A DNA stretch of 64,000 bases from Piper betle (Eukaryota; Streptophyta; Magnoliopsida; Piperales; Piperaceae), in contig JAURVB010014744.1 of NCBI GenBank assembly GCA_033002965.1, forward strand, positions 124,001-188,000, written 5' to 3'. Below are positions 1 to 12,059 of the stretch, in pieces. A model generated the notes under the pieces. That model ran no database searches and had not been told where the DNA came from. It saw only the letters and a program-made list of their open reading frames with translations. Positions within the stretch are counted from its first letter, which is position 1; the number at the start of each line of letters is the position of its first letter. A program made the position numbers and the translations under genes.

Positions 1-194
1 TTGTGATTTTGTGGGTTTTTGGGTGTATTACAATTTGGATTCTCATATAACTGCTTCACAGATTTATGTTTCCACTATGTTAGGGAAGTCACCTGTACAT
101 CACATTATTACTGGCTGTTAGACGTAGATATTACTAATATGTCTTTATTCATTTGTAAAAAGTTGTTCCAACGTAGTATTCTGTAATTATATAG

Positions 195-956
195 ATTGAT
201 CCGAAGCTGGAAGCTGATGTGGTTCGTGGAGAGTTAAGGGTGGACAAGGTTGACAGCCATGACTACTCAAACAGTGAGTCAGGCGACATATCCGATAACG
301 GGACACCACCTGCAAATTATGCTGTACCACCTACAGAACTGAGTTTACGCCTACATGAGGTTGTTCAGACAAGACTTCAAGAACGAATTGTTGAGCTTGA
401 ATTGGAACTTTCGGACACAAAAAGGAGACTTCACCTGATGGAAGTAGAGAGAATAAGTTCAAGAAGGGACTACTCAAACAGCGAGAACGAATCTACTCCA
501 ATACTGGGAAGCCCAACCCTAACTGAACAAGGGAATCCCACTCTGCCGCCTGTCTGTATGAAACTGTCTGGTGATGCATTGAACGCATACAATGAAGCTT
601 ATGATGAGTTTTTGAAGATGAATGATGGTAGGGAAAACTCAATAATTGTTGCCACTAATGAAAGTAAACAGGGCAATGGAAATGGGGGTATGCCTCCATT
701 AACTCTAACTGAAGATGCTTCTTTCTTGGCCTCCAAAGATGAAGAGAGAGCAGCATTAGGAATTCCAGACTATGACGAGATCAAAATTTGGGAGTGCAGC
801 CGTGATTCTCTCGAAGTTGATGAAAGTGAAGAAGAGGATTATGATGAACTTGGGAAGATGCTGATAGAACAGATTATGGAGAAAACAAGGCAAGGTTCTC
901 CAGCCGTTTTTAATGCTCGCAAGCTGCTTTTAGCCATGGATGAGCAACTGTCGTAG
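195..956 (+). CDS. POLAR-like protein, last exon (partial gene)
   Basis: This is the 3' coding exon of a gene that begins before the window. POLAR family proteins mark the cell cortex in asymmetrically dividing stomatal-lineage cells and act as scaffolds; that role is family knowledge. The exon opens after an AG acceptor at 193-194, reads IDPKLEADVVRG onward, and stops at TAG 954-956. Visible features are a coiled coil (LRLHEVVQTRLQERIVELEL, about residues 50-85 of this exon), a central segment CMKLSGDALNAYNEAYDEFL, an acidic linker, and a C-terminal block (LGKMLIEQIMEKTRQGSPA) typical of POLAR-like 1 proteins. There is no ATG at the beginning, so the true start is upstream. No breaks are seen. 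Confidence 0.82.
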   Translation: MDPKLEADVVRGELRVDKVDSHDYSNSESGDISDNGTPPANYAVPPTELSLRLHEVVQTRLQERIVELELELSDTKRRLHLMEVERISSRRDYSNSENESTPILGSPTLTEQGNPTLPPVCMKLSGDALNAYNEAYDEFLKMNDGRENSIIVATNESKQGNGNGGMPPLTLTEDASFLASKDEERAALGIPDYDEIKIWECSRDSLEVDESEEEDYDELGKMLIEQIMEKTRQGSPAVFNARKLLLAMDEQLS

Positions 957-2314
957 AATTGAGAAATTTTGATATGTATATTTTTGGACGAAAGTCGTGT
1001 AAATTGTACGTGATCACAAGTAAAATAGCTATCATACGATCTCAGAGACACTCAAACCTTTTGCATCGCCTGTGAAAGATACTTCCAGTGCATGCGGTAC
1101 GCTACAACTTCATCCTATTAACACCCAGAAAAGCTCGTACCTGGGGAGAATGATGCACTCTATTCGTCCAAAGCACTGAGACAAGTACATGCTTTTGAGT
1201 CATTAACTGTATTTGGGGTACATGCCCAAGATTTAGTACCTTTGAAGGAGTATTAATAGCATGGGGCAAAATGTGGCCAGTCTTCCTATTTCTGGCTAGT
1301 TGGGCTCGTATACATGCAATAACCAACAGACACGCAACTCACAAATTTTTCGTTCTGGCATAAACTTAATTACTTCTCCCGGATAAAAATATATACTGAG
1401 AGCAAGAACTTCACAAGCACATCACCTTTCGGCGAAACTAAGAGACTTGGGAACTTTGAGAGGCAGAGGGGAGACACCCTGAATGCTATCTTTGCTTCCA
1501 TGCAGGGAATTTTTCTGGGGGTACTTCGGGTACCATCATCTGATGGAGTGGCAGCGGCCACAGCATCAACCATCTCCATGAACTCCCAAATGGGTATCTT
1601 CTGATGACAGAAAGTACAATTTGATGTTAGAGTAGAGTGAACGAGCTCTATATAAACATAAAGTAGTCTAAACAAGCAGGGATAGAAGTGAGAGAATATT
1701 GGCGAGAGGGAGACCAAAAGAAGAAGATAATAAAAGAGGCATTCACATGACCATTATGAGGGAGACATAAAATAGATTCATCTTCTAATCGGCAATGGCT
1801 CTGCAGAGACAATTTTCCTTGTACCATAGCACCACTGGACAACATGGTAAGTAAGATGTGAGACGCCTCCCTAATTAATTCATTTGATCCTACACTGGGA
1901 TTATTGAAGCAGGGAACCTATAAATTTGTTAACAGAAAAATTGGAAAGTTGTAAAGAACTTTGGTTGTATGTAGAAAGTATGGAGGATAGAGTCTGATGA
2001 GATGGGGTTCAAAGTGGTGTGTTCTTTTACAAGATTGCTTTTGCATTCAGCTTTCTCACTCTTCAATATCTGTTGCAGGGAGAAAATTGTTGCCAAGCTG
2101 CTCCATTCCGCAATCAATTGCCAGCTTCACCAAAAGAAACAAAGATGTCCCAAATTCATTACTTGGGTAATCATATACCATCTAGCCCAGCACAAAGGGA
2201 ACACGTCTGTGTAAAAGGTAATTTACGCCAATAATTCACATCCTTTAATTTGCATGGTTGAACTTTTCAAATAACCTTTATTCGACTAATTTTTCAAGAC
2301 ATTATGTGCTGTAG
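957..2314. other. Intergenic stretch, no gene recognised; possible CRR7 first exon at about 2083-2215
   Basis: It contains the 3' flank of the POLAR-like gene and the upstream region of the CRR7 relic. At 2080-2216 a segment with an AG before it and a GTAATT after it has the look of an exon; one frame reads IASFTKRNKDVPNSLLG, which could be a decayed CRR7 transit-peptide exon. No ATG-initiated frame runs through it, so this is weak. Confidence 0.3.
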
Positions 2315-2379
2315 CTGCAAGCAATCAGGAGGAGAAGGGCTTACTTGAAGACAAACTTATGCGCTCATGGAGCCTGGGA

Positions 2380-3348
2380 TGTTGGGAAATATACACTCCA
2401 GCGAAAACAAGCCAGAAAATATTTCCCCTACTCGATGAAATTAATAGGAGACACCCAAGATAAAAATGGATGGAAATTTTCCTCCCAATTTAGAGAAAAG
2501 AAAACCAACCTACTCGATCAACTTTGATTAAGAAATCTCTTACAATCAAGTATCGAAATACAATTTTTGAGAAAACTCTCCTAACCTAAATCAGATCAAT
2601 AACAAGATCTGAAAGATACAATTCTTGAGAAATTGAGAAAAATATCATACACCTCAAATGAAAAATAGATCAATCTCACACCTTGGATCACGACCCTACT
2701 TCAACTTGAGATGATGAAAAACTTCTCTAAACTCTCCCCTTGTGAGTTGAAACCACTCCCCGTTATATGTGGAAAAACTCCACCCAATACATGTAGAAAA
2801 TTCTACCAAGGTGTGAAAAACTTCACCCCAATAAAAGTAGAAACTTTACCCAAATGTGGAAAACTCCACCCAAAAGAGGAACACTACTCCCAATTACAAT
2901 CCACAGACAAAGGTAGAGAAGAAAAGAAATTAACCACTGTTGATCTTGTTGAAAACCCAAAGTGTCGAAGAACCCAAAGTCATATCCTCACCTCACAACA
3001 AACAATTTCACTTTCTTCTCCCACATGCACTACCAATAGTGACCCTGTCTAGATCTGTAATCCCTCAAGTCTCCCCTAAAGGAGAACACTCCATTGAACT
3101 TCCCCAAAGGAAAGCACACCGAACACATACCTCTAATCATATATTTATAGACTAGAGATATGAATACCACTTGGAAATGAAGAACCAACTCCAAACACTA
3201 CTTCTTGAGCATTGGAATCCTCACTAATGAGTCTCTTCACGTATTCTACAGATTCTCATCGAATTCGTCATACCTCTTGGTTTATCTTCATGTCTTCACG
3301 ACTTTCAATATGACTGAACGCTTTCTCATGGGAGGGAATATCTCAACA
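2380..3348 (-). repeat. LTR of the CRR7 insertion
   Basis: This 969-bp LTR reads TGTTGAGATATTCCC at its 5' end (3348) and TATTTCCCAACA at its 3' end (2380) on the minus strand. It is homologous, in opposite orientation, to the solo LTR at 9527-10536 and shares its central third with the LTRs of the element at 5290-7350, so the three belong to one group. Confidence 0.85.
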
Positions 3349-3444
3349 ATTCTCCCCTTCCCGAGCATGAGAAACACCTTGGAAAAATTTCTACACATGT
3401 GCATCCTTGCTTAAATCAATCACAACACAACCCATCGATAACCA

Positions 3445-3618
3445 AGGCGCATACAAGCTCTTCTTCAATCTACACACCATCTGTTTCTTTTCCTTATCTA
3501 TAAAACCCTCAGGTTGTTTCATATATATTGTTTCATCAAGATCACCATGGAGAAATGCGGTCTTCACATCTAACTGTTCAACCTCTAAATCCATACTTGC
3601 AGCTAAACCTATATCCAT
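3445..3618 (-). pseudogene. Copia reverse transcriptase fragment
   Basis: The minus-strand translation contains LEVEQLDVKTAFLHGDLDE, IYMKQPEGF and VCRLKKSLY, the classical Ty1/copia reverse-transcriptase block that precedes the YGLKQ motif. It breaks off right after KKSLY and runs into non-coding sequence and the polypurine tract. The catalytic YVDD box, RNase H, integrase and gag are all absent, so this is an internally deleted remnant. Confidence 0.85.
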
Positions 3619-3902
3619 TTTATATTTGTTTTCATTTCATCTTGAGGAGAAATATTTTCTGGGTTGTTTCCGCTGAAGCGTCTATTTCCCAACATGGGAA
3701 AGGTGAAGAGTTTGTGACAAAGGAAGAGCTAATGGCCAGGCTACAAGGTAAGCTGGAAAGGTGGCCAGGAGAATTGCCACCTGACCTTGCAAGGTTCAGA
3801 ACAACGGAGGATGCCGTCCCTCATCTTTTTAAGTCAGTCCGTGAGCTGGAGATTGATGGCGAAGTAGGCTCAATACAGTGGTATGAAGTGAGATCAGAGT
3901 GA

Positions 3903-5012
3903 AGGATGAAGAAACTGTAATTGTCTTTCAAATGCTGAAACGTTTCACACGAGGAAAATTAATATCAAGTTGTACGTGGCAATCACTTACATGCAATCAG
4001 AGTGTACGAGTTTGTTAAAGGCATAACTGTTAAAGAGTGATTAGCGAGTGTACTTAGCAGCTCCTAAACTCGACTTGCAATAGTATTTGGGACTCCCCAA
4101 GTTCTGTCTAATCTGTTTCATGGCAGCAGTCGGCAATACAACAAAGTCAAGACTTGACTGCAGAGTCTTCCCACCCGACAAAGTCCCCCACACTGCACAA
4201 ACAGGTCAAATGGTGTTAATGAATGCTCCTAATAATCAAGCAGCTGTGATTAATGACACAATGCGCGAAAGATGAGGAAACTTCCTTCCTGGCATCACTG
4301 TTCTTCCCTTCTTTGCTGTCATTATTCTCCTTCTCTAACCGGTTTCCACGAGAGATCTGATCTCCAAACCTTTTAGTATATTATTTATTGATCGAGTGGT
4401 AAACTATTGTAAAACCTTATTGCCAATGGTTGTAAGACCCAATTAAATTCAAGTAAATCACTGACTCATTACATGTCTTTATGATAATTTTAGTATTTTA
4501 AAAATAAATAAGTCCTTTTATTCATGATTCTGGCAGATTATTTTTTTATCTGAAAGACTGAAACTCAATCCAATTTAATAAAATTGTAAAAAGATTTCAA
4601 TAAAGCTGTTGTCCCAAAGAGGAATAGAAATGTAAATAAAAAGAAAGTCCCCATTGAATGAAAAGGTTTTAAGAAAGCTGGTCAAAGGCCGTGTGTGAGC
4701 AAGTACAAGAGGATTTGATGATGGTTCAACTACAAGGATCTGCTTTCTGGGCATTAATAATACTTAAGCTAGAAATTAAGGTGTCCATGGATATCTATGC
4801 ACACAATGCTCTGGTGTATTTGAAGAGTTCATTTCTCGTTGACGTAACGATTGGTGTGTTAAAAATGGGCGAGCTAGCTGCCAGTGTGCTGGAAATAACA
4901 TTAGTACTATCCTAAGTTCCTCACCACTCATTGCTAGCTGACCTATATATGATCATCTTTCACCGTCTGTATATGTATCACCCCTCCTCTACTACTCCCT
5001 CCCTTCCTCTTC
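3903..5012. other. Intergenic, nothing recognised
   Basis: AT-rich flank between the CRR7 relic and the carboxypeptidase relic. The open frames here are short, carry no recognisable motif, and are not supported as genes. Confidence 0.5.
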
Positions 5013-5289
5013 CATGGTTGCCTTGGGAGAGATTTGCATGCAGGTGCTTTGCATAACCAGTGTTTGGTTATGGGTATCTGCTAAACATGGAATGGCAGCA
5101 CATGACAGAGGGGAGGGGAGACGAGAGAGCAGAGGTTTATAGGATAACTTCACTTCCAGGGCAGCCTGAGGTGAGGTTTGAGCAGTACTCAGGGTATGTT
5201 ACTGTCAATGAGGAGGCTGGGAGAGCTCTCTTTTACTGGCTCAATGAAGCTGTTCATCTTCCGGAGTCCAAGCCTTGGTCATTTGGCTC

Positions 5290-6090
5290 TGTTGGGATTT
5301 TAACAACCAAAATCCCCAAATACCATGTTGTGTGTTTTGACAAGGCAAACCAATACAGGATAAAAGATATATGACACACAAATTTAAAGTGGAAACTTTC
5401 AAATTGAAATAAAACCACAACCAAAAAATATGAGATGAGTAAAATTACTCCCAATTACAAATCATAGACAAAAGGTAGAGAAGGATAAGAAATAAACTAC
5501 AGTTGGTCTTGTCGAAGAACCCAAACTCATGTCTTCTCCTCACAACGAACAATTTCTCTTTCTTCTCTCACATGCACCACCAATGGTGACCCTGTCTAGA
5601 TCTGTAACTGCAACCTCTAACTGGAACACACTCCAATTAGGAATACCAACCTCTAACTGAAACACACTCCAGTTAGGAACACAACTCCAATTAGGAACAC
5701 CAACCTCTAACTGAAACACACTCCAGTTAGGACCGATACACACATCGGACAAAGTAAGTACACCATGAGGAGAGGCTACCATGAGGAGAGGCTCTCCCTC
5801 CTCTAAGAGAGAGAGGGAGAGCCTCACTGTAAAACCCTCACAGTGAAGCACACAATGATACACTCAGTTCTGTTGTACTCTCTCCTATTCTATTCTCTCA
5901 CAATACAACTATTATATATAGGAAAAGAAAACCAGCCTCGTAAATACCAAGAGCCAAAATACTAAATACTCATCGTCTTCAGCAATTCTTCTCGAATTCC
6001 TCATACCTCTTGGAATAACTCCATGTCTTTACGATTCCCCATATAGTTGCATGTCTTCTCACATCCATCGTATGATGAGGGACCCCAACA
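5290..6090 (-). repeat. 3' LTR of the 5290-7350 element
   Basis: 801 bp, with TGTTG at one end and CAACA at the other. It is nearly identical to the partner LTR except in an internal minisatellite, where this copy keeps only about three degenerate units. Confidence 0.9.
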
Positions 6091-6107
6091 ATTCTCCCCT
6101 CCCGAAT
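6091..6107 (-). promoter_or_regulatory. Polypurine tract of the 5290-7350 element
   Basis: The minus strand reads ATTCGGGAGGGGAGAAT directly before the 3' LTR; a similar tract precedes the LTR at 3349-3363. It primes plus-strand synthesis in this class. Confidence 0.75.
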
Positions 6108-6476
6108 CATACGGAACACACTAGGGTTGGTTTCAGCATTGTTCACATGGGAAAGAGATACAACCCTTCCAATCTCCCCTTCTCGCCCCATGTGGAAACT
6201 CCTTAAAAATCTTCAACTCTGCACCACTCGTCGAACACCGGTTGAACTTGAAGCACCATTGTCGACCACTTGACGACTGCCATCACATGAGGAGGGAAAT
6301 ATTTTAACACATCTCCCCTCTCGACTCATGTGAAATGTCCTCTATCTCCCCTGATTGGAACTCCTAGCACATCTCCCATACTCGTATAGAAGAAACTCCT
6401 TTGCTAGCACCGTCGAAACATCATCTTGAAAAAAACAACACAAACCTCCACAGGCCATGAACCACAGCTACACGAA

Positions 6477-6493
6477 CCAAAGCTCTGATGCCA
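6477..6493 (-). promoter_or_regulatory. Primer binding site (tRNA-iMet type)
   Basis: TGGCATCAGAGCTTTGG on the minus strand, two bases inside the 5' LTR. It is one base off the usual plant copia primer site TGGTATCAGAGC. Confidence 0.8.
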
Positions 6494-6495
6494 CT

Positions 6496-7350
6496 TGTTG
6501 GGATTTTAACAACCAAAATCCCCAAACACCATGTTGTGTGTGTTTTGACAAGGCAAACCAATACAGGATAAAAGATATATGACACACAAATTTAAAGTGG
6601 AAACTTTCAAATTGAAATAAAACCACAACCAAAAAATATGAGATGAGTAAAATTACTCCCAATTACAAATCATAGACAAAAGGTAGAGAAGGATAAGAAA
6701 TAAACTACAGTTGGTCTTGTCGAAGAACCCAAACTCATGTCTTCTCCTCACAACGAACAATTTCTCTTTCTTCTCTCACATGCACCACCAATGGTGACCC
6801 TGTCTAGATCTGTAACCGCAACCTCTAACTGGAACACACTCCAATTAGGAACACCAACCTCTAACTGGAACACACTCCAATTAGGAACACCAACCTCTAA
6901 CTGGAACACACTCCAATTAGGAACACCAACCTCTAACTGGAACACACTCCAATTAGGAACACCAACCTCTAACTGGAACACACTCCAATTAGGACCGATA
7001 CACACATCGGACAAAGTAAGTACACCATGAGGAGAGGCTACCATGAGGAGAGGCTCTCCCTCCTCTAAGAGAGAGAGGAGAGCCTCACTGTAAAACCCTC
7101 ACAGTGAAGCACACAATGATACACTCAGTTCTGTTGTACTCTCTCCTATTCTATTCTCTCACAATACAACTATATATATAGGAAAAGAAAACCAGCCTCG
7201 TAAATACCAAGAGCCAAAATACTAAATACTCATCGTCTTCAGCAATTCTTCTCGAATTCCTCATACCTCTTGGAATAACTCCATGTCTTTACGATTCCCC
7301 ATATAGTTGCATGTCTTCTCACATCCATCGTATGATGAGGGACCCCAACA
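6496..7350 (-). repeat. 5' LTR of the 5290-7350 element
   Basis: 855 bp. It differs from its partner mainly by five near-perfect copies of a 36-bp unit at about 6830-6990. Its outer end abuts the GGCTC target duplication. Confidence 0.9.
6830..6990. repeat. 36-bp minisatellite inside an LTR
   Basis: Five consecutive copies of a 36-bp unit containing CCTCTAACTGGAACACACTC and CAATTAGGAACACCA. In the unit, CTAACTGGA and TCCAATTAG form an imperfect inverted repeat. The partner LTR has about three mutated units at 5607-5735. The open frames read through this repeat are artefacts. Confidence 0.92.
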
Positions 7351-7355
7351 GGCTC

Positions 7356-8762
<1,407 letters not shown>

Positions 8763-9526
8763 TAGCACTTAATTATGTTTATAGTAATATATCATGATAA
8801 TGATAATGCAGGGGATAATTAATGCTGTGATTTGACTAATTTTCAGCAAAGGATGCATTGCAATTTGTGATCTGTTGGCTGGAACGGTTTCCTAGATACA
8901 AAATGAGGGAAATGAACCTCAGAGGAGAGAGCCATGCTGGGCACTATGCACCCCAGCTCGCCAAGGGGATTGTGGCATACAATTCCAACACCACTAAGCC
9001 TATCAATCTCAAAGGATTTACGGTAATCATAGTTTATATGAAATGCTATCTTACATTATGAAATTAAACAACTAAAAATGTCTTGGGGCCGGTTAATAAT
9101 TATTAGAGGTATTAATTGATCAACTTCGTCAATGCTTGCGTATTACTTATCTTGAGCCCGAATAAAGGAGGTGGATTCGGGTAACAAGGAGCATCCGGCC
9201 ATGTTCCTGTTATCGTTAGGGTATCTAGCGAAAGAATAAAAAAAATTATTAATTGAACAGGTCGAGTGGAGTTCAATATGATGGAAAAATTTTGGTGTTT
9301 ATATTCGAGTTCAAGTCAATCATAATAAGTTCAACTTCTTCTTTTCTGGCTCAAATAAAACATGCAGGTTGGTAATGCGGACACATACAATGACAATTTA
9401 GGAACTGTGACCGAATCTCGGACAAGACCTACCACAATCTTGTTCACGTGCAACACTTAGGCGGTTGATAACGAGTAGGGAAACATGGATGAATATAGCA
9501 TCTACACTCCCTCGGGTAACACTTCC

Positions 9527-10536
9527 TGTTGAGATATTCCCTCCCATGAGAAAGCGTTCAGTCACATTGAAAGTCGTGAAGACATGAAGATAAACCAAGA
9601 GGTACGACGAATTTGATGAGAATTTGTGGAATACGTGAAGAGACTCATTAGTGAGGATTCCAATGCTCAAGAAGTAGTGTTTGGAGTTGGCTCTTCATTT
9701 CCAAGTGGTATTCATATCTCTAGTCTATAAATATGTGATTAGAGGTATGTGTTCAGTGTGCTTTTCCTTTGGGGAAGTTCCATGGAGTGTTCTCCTTTAG
9801 GGGAGACTTGAGGGATTACAGATCTAGACAGGGTTACTATTGGTAGTGCATGTGGGAGAAGAAAGTGAAATTGTTTGTTGTGAGGTGAAGATATGACTTC
9901 GGGTTCTTCGACAAGATCAACAGTGGTTAATTTCTTTAAGTGAAATTGTTTATTGTGAGGTGAAGATATGACTTCGGGTTCTTCGACAAGATCAACAGTG
10001 GTTAATTTCTTTTCTTTCTCTACCTTTGTCTGTGGATTGTAATTGGGAGTAGTGTTACTCTTTGGGTGGAGTTTTCCACATTTGGGTAGAGTTTCTACTT
10101 TTATTGGGGTGAAGTTTTTCACACTTTGGTAGAATTTTCTACATGTATTGGGTGAAGTTTTTCCACATATAACGGGGAGTGGTTTCACTCACAAGGGGAG
10201 AGTTTGGAGAAGTTTTTCATCATCTTTTTCATTTGAGGTGTATGATATTTTTCTCAATTTCTCAAGCATTGTATCTTTCAGATCTTGTTATTGATCTGAT
10301 TTAGGTTAGAAGAGTTTTCTCAAATTTTATTTCGATACTTGATTGTAAGAGATTTCTTAATCAAAGTTGATCGAGTAGGTTGGTTTTCTTTTCTCTAAAT
10401 TGGGAGGAAAGTTTCCATCCATTTTTATCTTGGGTGTCTCCTATTAATTTCATCGAGTAGGGAAATATTTTCTGGCTTGTTTTCACCGGAGTGTATATTT
10501 CCCAACAGTTTTCACCGGAGTGTATATTTCCCAACA
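9527..10536 (+). mobile_element. Solo LTR in a carboxypeptidase exon, TSD CTTCC
   Basis: A single LTR (TGTTGAG...CCCAACA) is flanked by CTTCC at 9522-9526 and 10537-10541. The left flank codes for DEYSIYTPS of the carboxypeptidase, and coding continues after the element to a splice donor at 10599. It is about 40 bp longer than the LTR at 2380-3348, mainly through two internal duplications: about 75 bp near 9863-10012 and a 29-bp terminal repeat at 10479-10507 and 10508-10536. Solo LTRs usually arise by recombination between the two LTRs of a full element. Confidence 0.92.
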
Positions 10537-11595
10537 CTTCCGACGGGCCTGCCCAGACCCGCCGGACACTCCACCTGCCCCTCCGCCCGAAAGGCCAGGT
10601 AATAAGAATAATAAGTATTAATAACAATCTGTTTATGATAGATAATAATAAGTATTAATAATAACAATTGATTTTTTATGCTCTGTATATATTAAGATCT
10701 TTCGCCCGATGTACGGTTACGATCCTTGCACGGAGTAGCATGCAGAGAACTACTACAATAGAGTGGATGTACAGAAAGCCCTTAATGCAAATACCACCAA
10801 AATTCCATATAAATGGCTGCTTGCAGGTCAAGTATTCTCGTTTTTTGATCATTTAGCACCTTTGGTCAATTCTTGTGAACAACTGATCAGAGTGAACTTG
10901 ATACTTCTGTTCATATATCATAAAAATGTGATCCAAATGCAGTGAAGTTCTGAACCAGAATTGGAAGGATGCTGAGAAGTACTTGTTGCCCATTTACAGA
11001 GCTCATTAAGGCTGGTCTAAGAATATGGGTGTTCAGGTTTGTGAGGCACACTTCAACCTTGATAAAGCCTATAAGATGAACAATAAGCTCTTCGATAAAG
11101 AACAACAAAGTACCATTAACTGAACCAAAACCTCTGAGTTCTTGATGATCATTTTTTCTCTCTGTAAATGACAGTGGAGATGTTGATTCCGTCGTGGCGG
11201 TGACCGCCACTAGATTCTCTTCACCACATCGGATTGATAACAAAAGTACCTTGGTATCCGTGGTACGTCAAAAAGCAGGTAAATGATTTAAGTAGATAGG
11301 AAGGGATTAAACGGTCATCATATGTACCAACATTTATTTGGCTTAGCACCAACCAGGTCAGCTCGTTTTTATACAGTTTAAAATGTTGGTATAGGAGGGT
11401 GGCTGGACAGAGGTGAACGAGGGTACTACCTTTGAAACAGTGAGAAGAGCAGGGCTTGAGATGCTACTGTTCAAGCCAAGGGCCGGCCTCCAACTTTTCA
11501 GTTCTTTTCAGGGCAGAACTATGTTACCAAAAAAATCAAATCTTAGTTTGCTTCCCTTGGTCAAGTCAAGAGGATCTATCATTATCATAACTTAA

Positions 11596-12059
11596 CGCCA
11601 GAAGAATAAAAAGAGAAAATGGCTAATGCCAGGAAGATAGCGAGAATGAGATGGTATATTGGAAGCATTGATTGGTTTATATTTATGCAATGATTTCGAT
11701 TACTGGGTCGGTTTTCGTTTCCAGCAGTATTGAATGGTATAACGGTGTCGGATCTTACAGCCAAGGCTGTAAACTTTCAATGGCAGTTTTCGACGCTTAG
11801 TACAACCAAATTAAGCTTATACAGGCTAATATACAGCAGGCAAACGTTAAAGCGGCCCATACATGGTAAGCCTTAAAATTTCCAATAAAGATGCCACAGG
11901 TTAATTCACCTCAACACGAAAATTCGCTCGATGAGAGAAGGCCTGTACTTGAAAAAAGTGTTCTTAAAGAATTGAACATCCAATATATAAAAATGACATA
12001 TCCCCCAGAAGATCCAATGCCCTCCAACAACATTCTCGACGGTCCATACACATGATCAA
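11596..12059. other. Spacer and ARP4 3' flank
   Basis: Short convergent spacer between the carboxypeptidase relic (+) and ARP4 (-). It should contain the ARP4 3' untranslated region; no other gene is seen. Confidence 0.5.

Larger units (their letters stand above)
2380..3694 (-). mobile_element. Rearranged copia-type LTR element inside CRR7, TSD TGGGA
   Basis: The element is bounded by TG...CA and by perfect 5-bp duplications TGGGA at 2375-2379 and 3695-3699. Read on the minus strand it contains a reverse-transcriptase fragment (3618 down to about 3445), a polypurine tract CGGGAAGGGGAGAAT (3363-3349) and a complete LTR (3348-2380). It has no 5' LTR. Instead the right end (about 3630-3694) is a 65-bp inverted copy of the LTR's terminal end, so both ends show the same LTR terminus pointing outward, with about six mismatches over the outer 50 bp. 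Confidence 0.85.
2315..3902 (+). pseudogene. CRR7: CRR7 (CHLORORESPIRATORY REDUCTION 7), disrupted by a retroelement
   Basis: CRR7 is a small chloroplast stromal protein needed to assemble the NADH dehydrogenase-like complex of photosystem I cyclic electron flow. The C-terminal part at 3700-3902 is intact: GEEFVTKEELMARLQGKLER, then PPDLARF, and a conserved end ELEIDGEVGSIQWYEVRSE before TGA. The preceding coding piece (2315-2379) has RRRAYLKT followed by YALMEPG. The two halves are separated by an insertion at 2380-3694 flanked by TGGGA duplications. Removing the insertion and one TGGGA joins EPG to KGEEF in one frame, exactly where the family reads EPGK-E-EF. The EPG frame meets a TGA at 2346-2348, so a second lesion (1-base gain or 2-base loss) lies near 2350-2362. 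No functional product is expected from this copy. Confidence 0.85.
5290..7350 (-). mobile_element. Non-autonomous copia-type LTR retrotransposon (TRIM/LARD-like), TSD GGCTC
   Basis: Two LTRs (5290-6090 and 6496-7350) flank a 405-bp interior with no coding capacity. Target duplications GGCTC lie at 5285-5289 and 7351-7355, inside the codons for the carboxypeptidase WLNGG motif. On the minus strand the interior begins, two bases after the LTR, with TGGCATCAGAGCTTTGG (6493-6477), close to the tRNA-iMet primer site TGGTATCAGAGC. It ends with a polypurine tract ATTCGGGAGGGGAGAAT (about 6107-6091). It must have been mobilised by proteins supplied elsewhere. Confidence 0.92.

Noticed and set aside
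1370..1717. 115-codon minus-strand frame containing CTFCHQKIPIWEFMEMVDA
   Set aside because: It looks somewhat protein-like, but no family is recognised, there is no neighbouring exon, and it lies in the 3' flank of the POLAR-like gene.
6737..7044. 97-98 codon frames with a repeated SNWNTLQLGTPT or PNWSVFQLEVGV peptide
   Set aside because: These are translations of the 36-bp minisatellite inside an LTR; both strands are open because the unit is a multiple of three.
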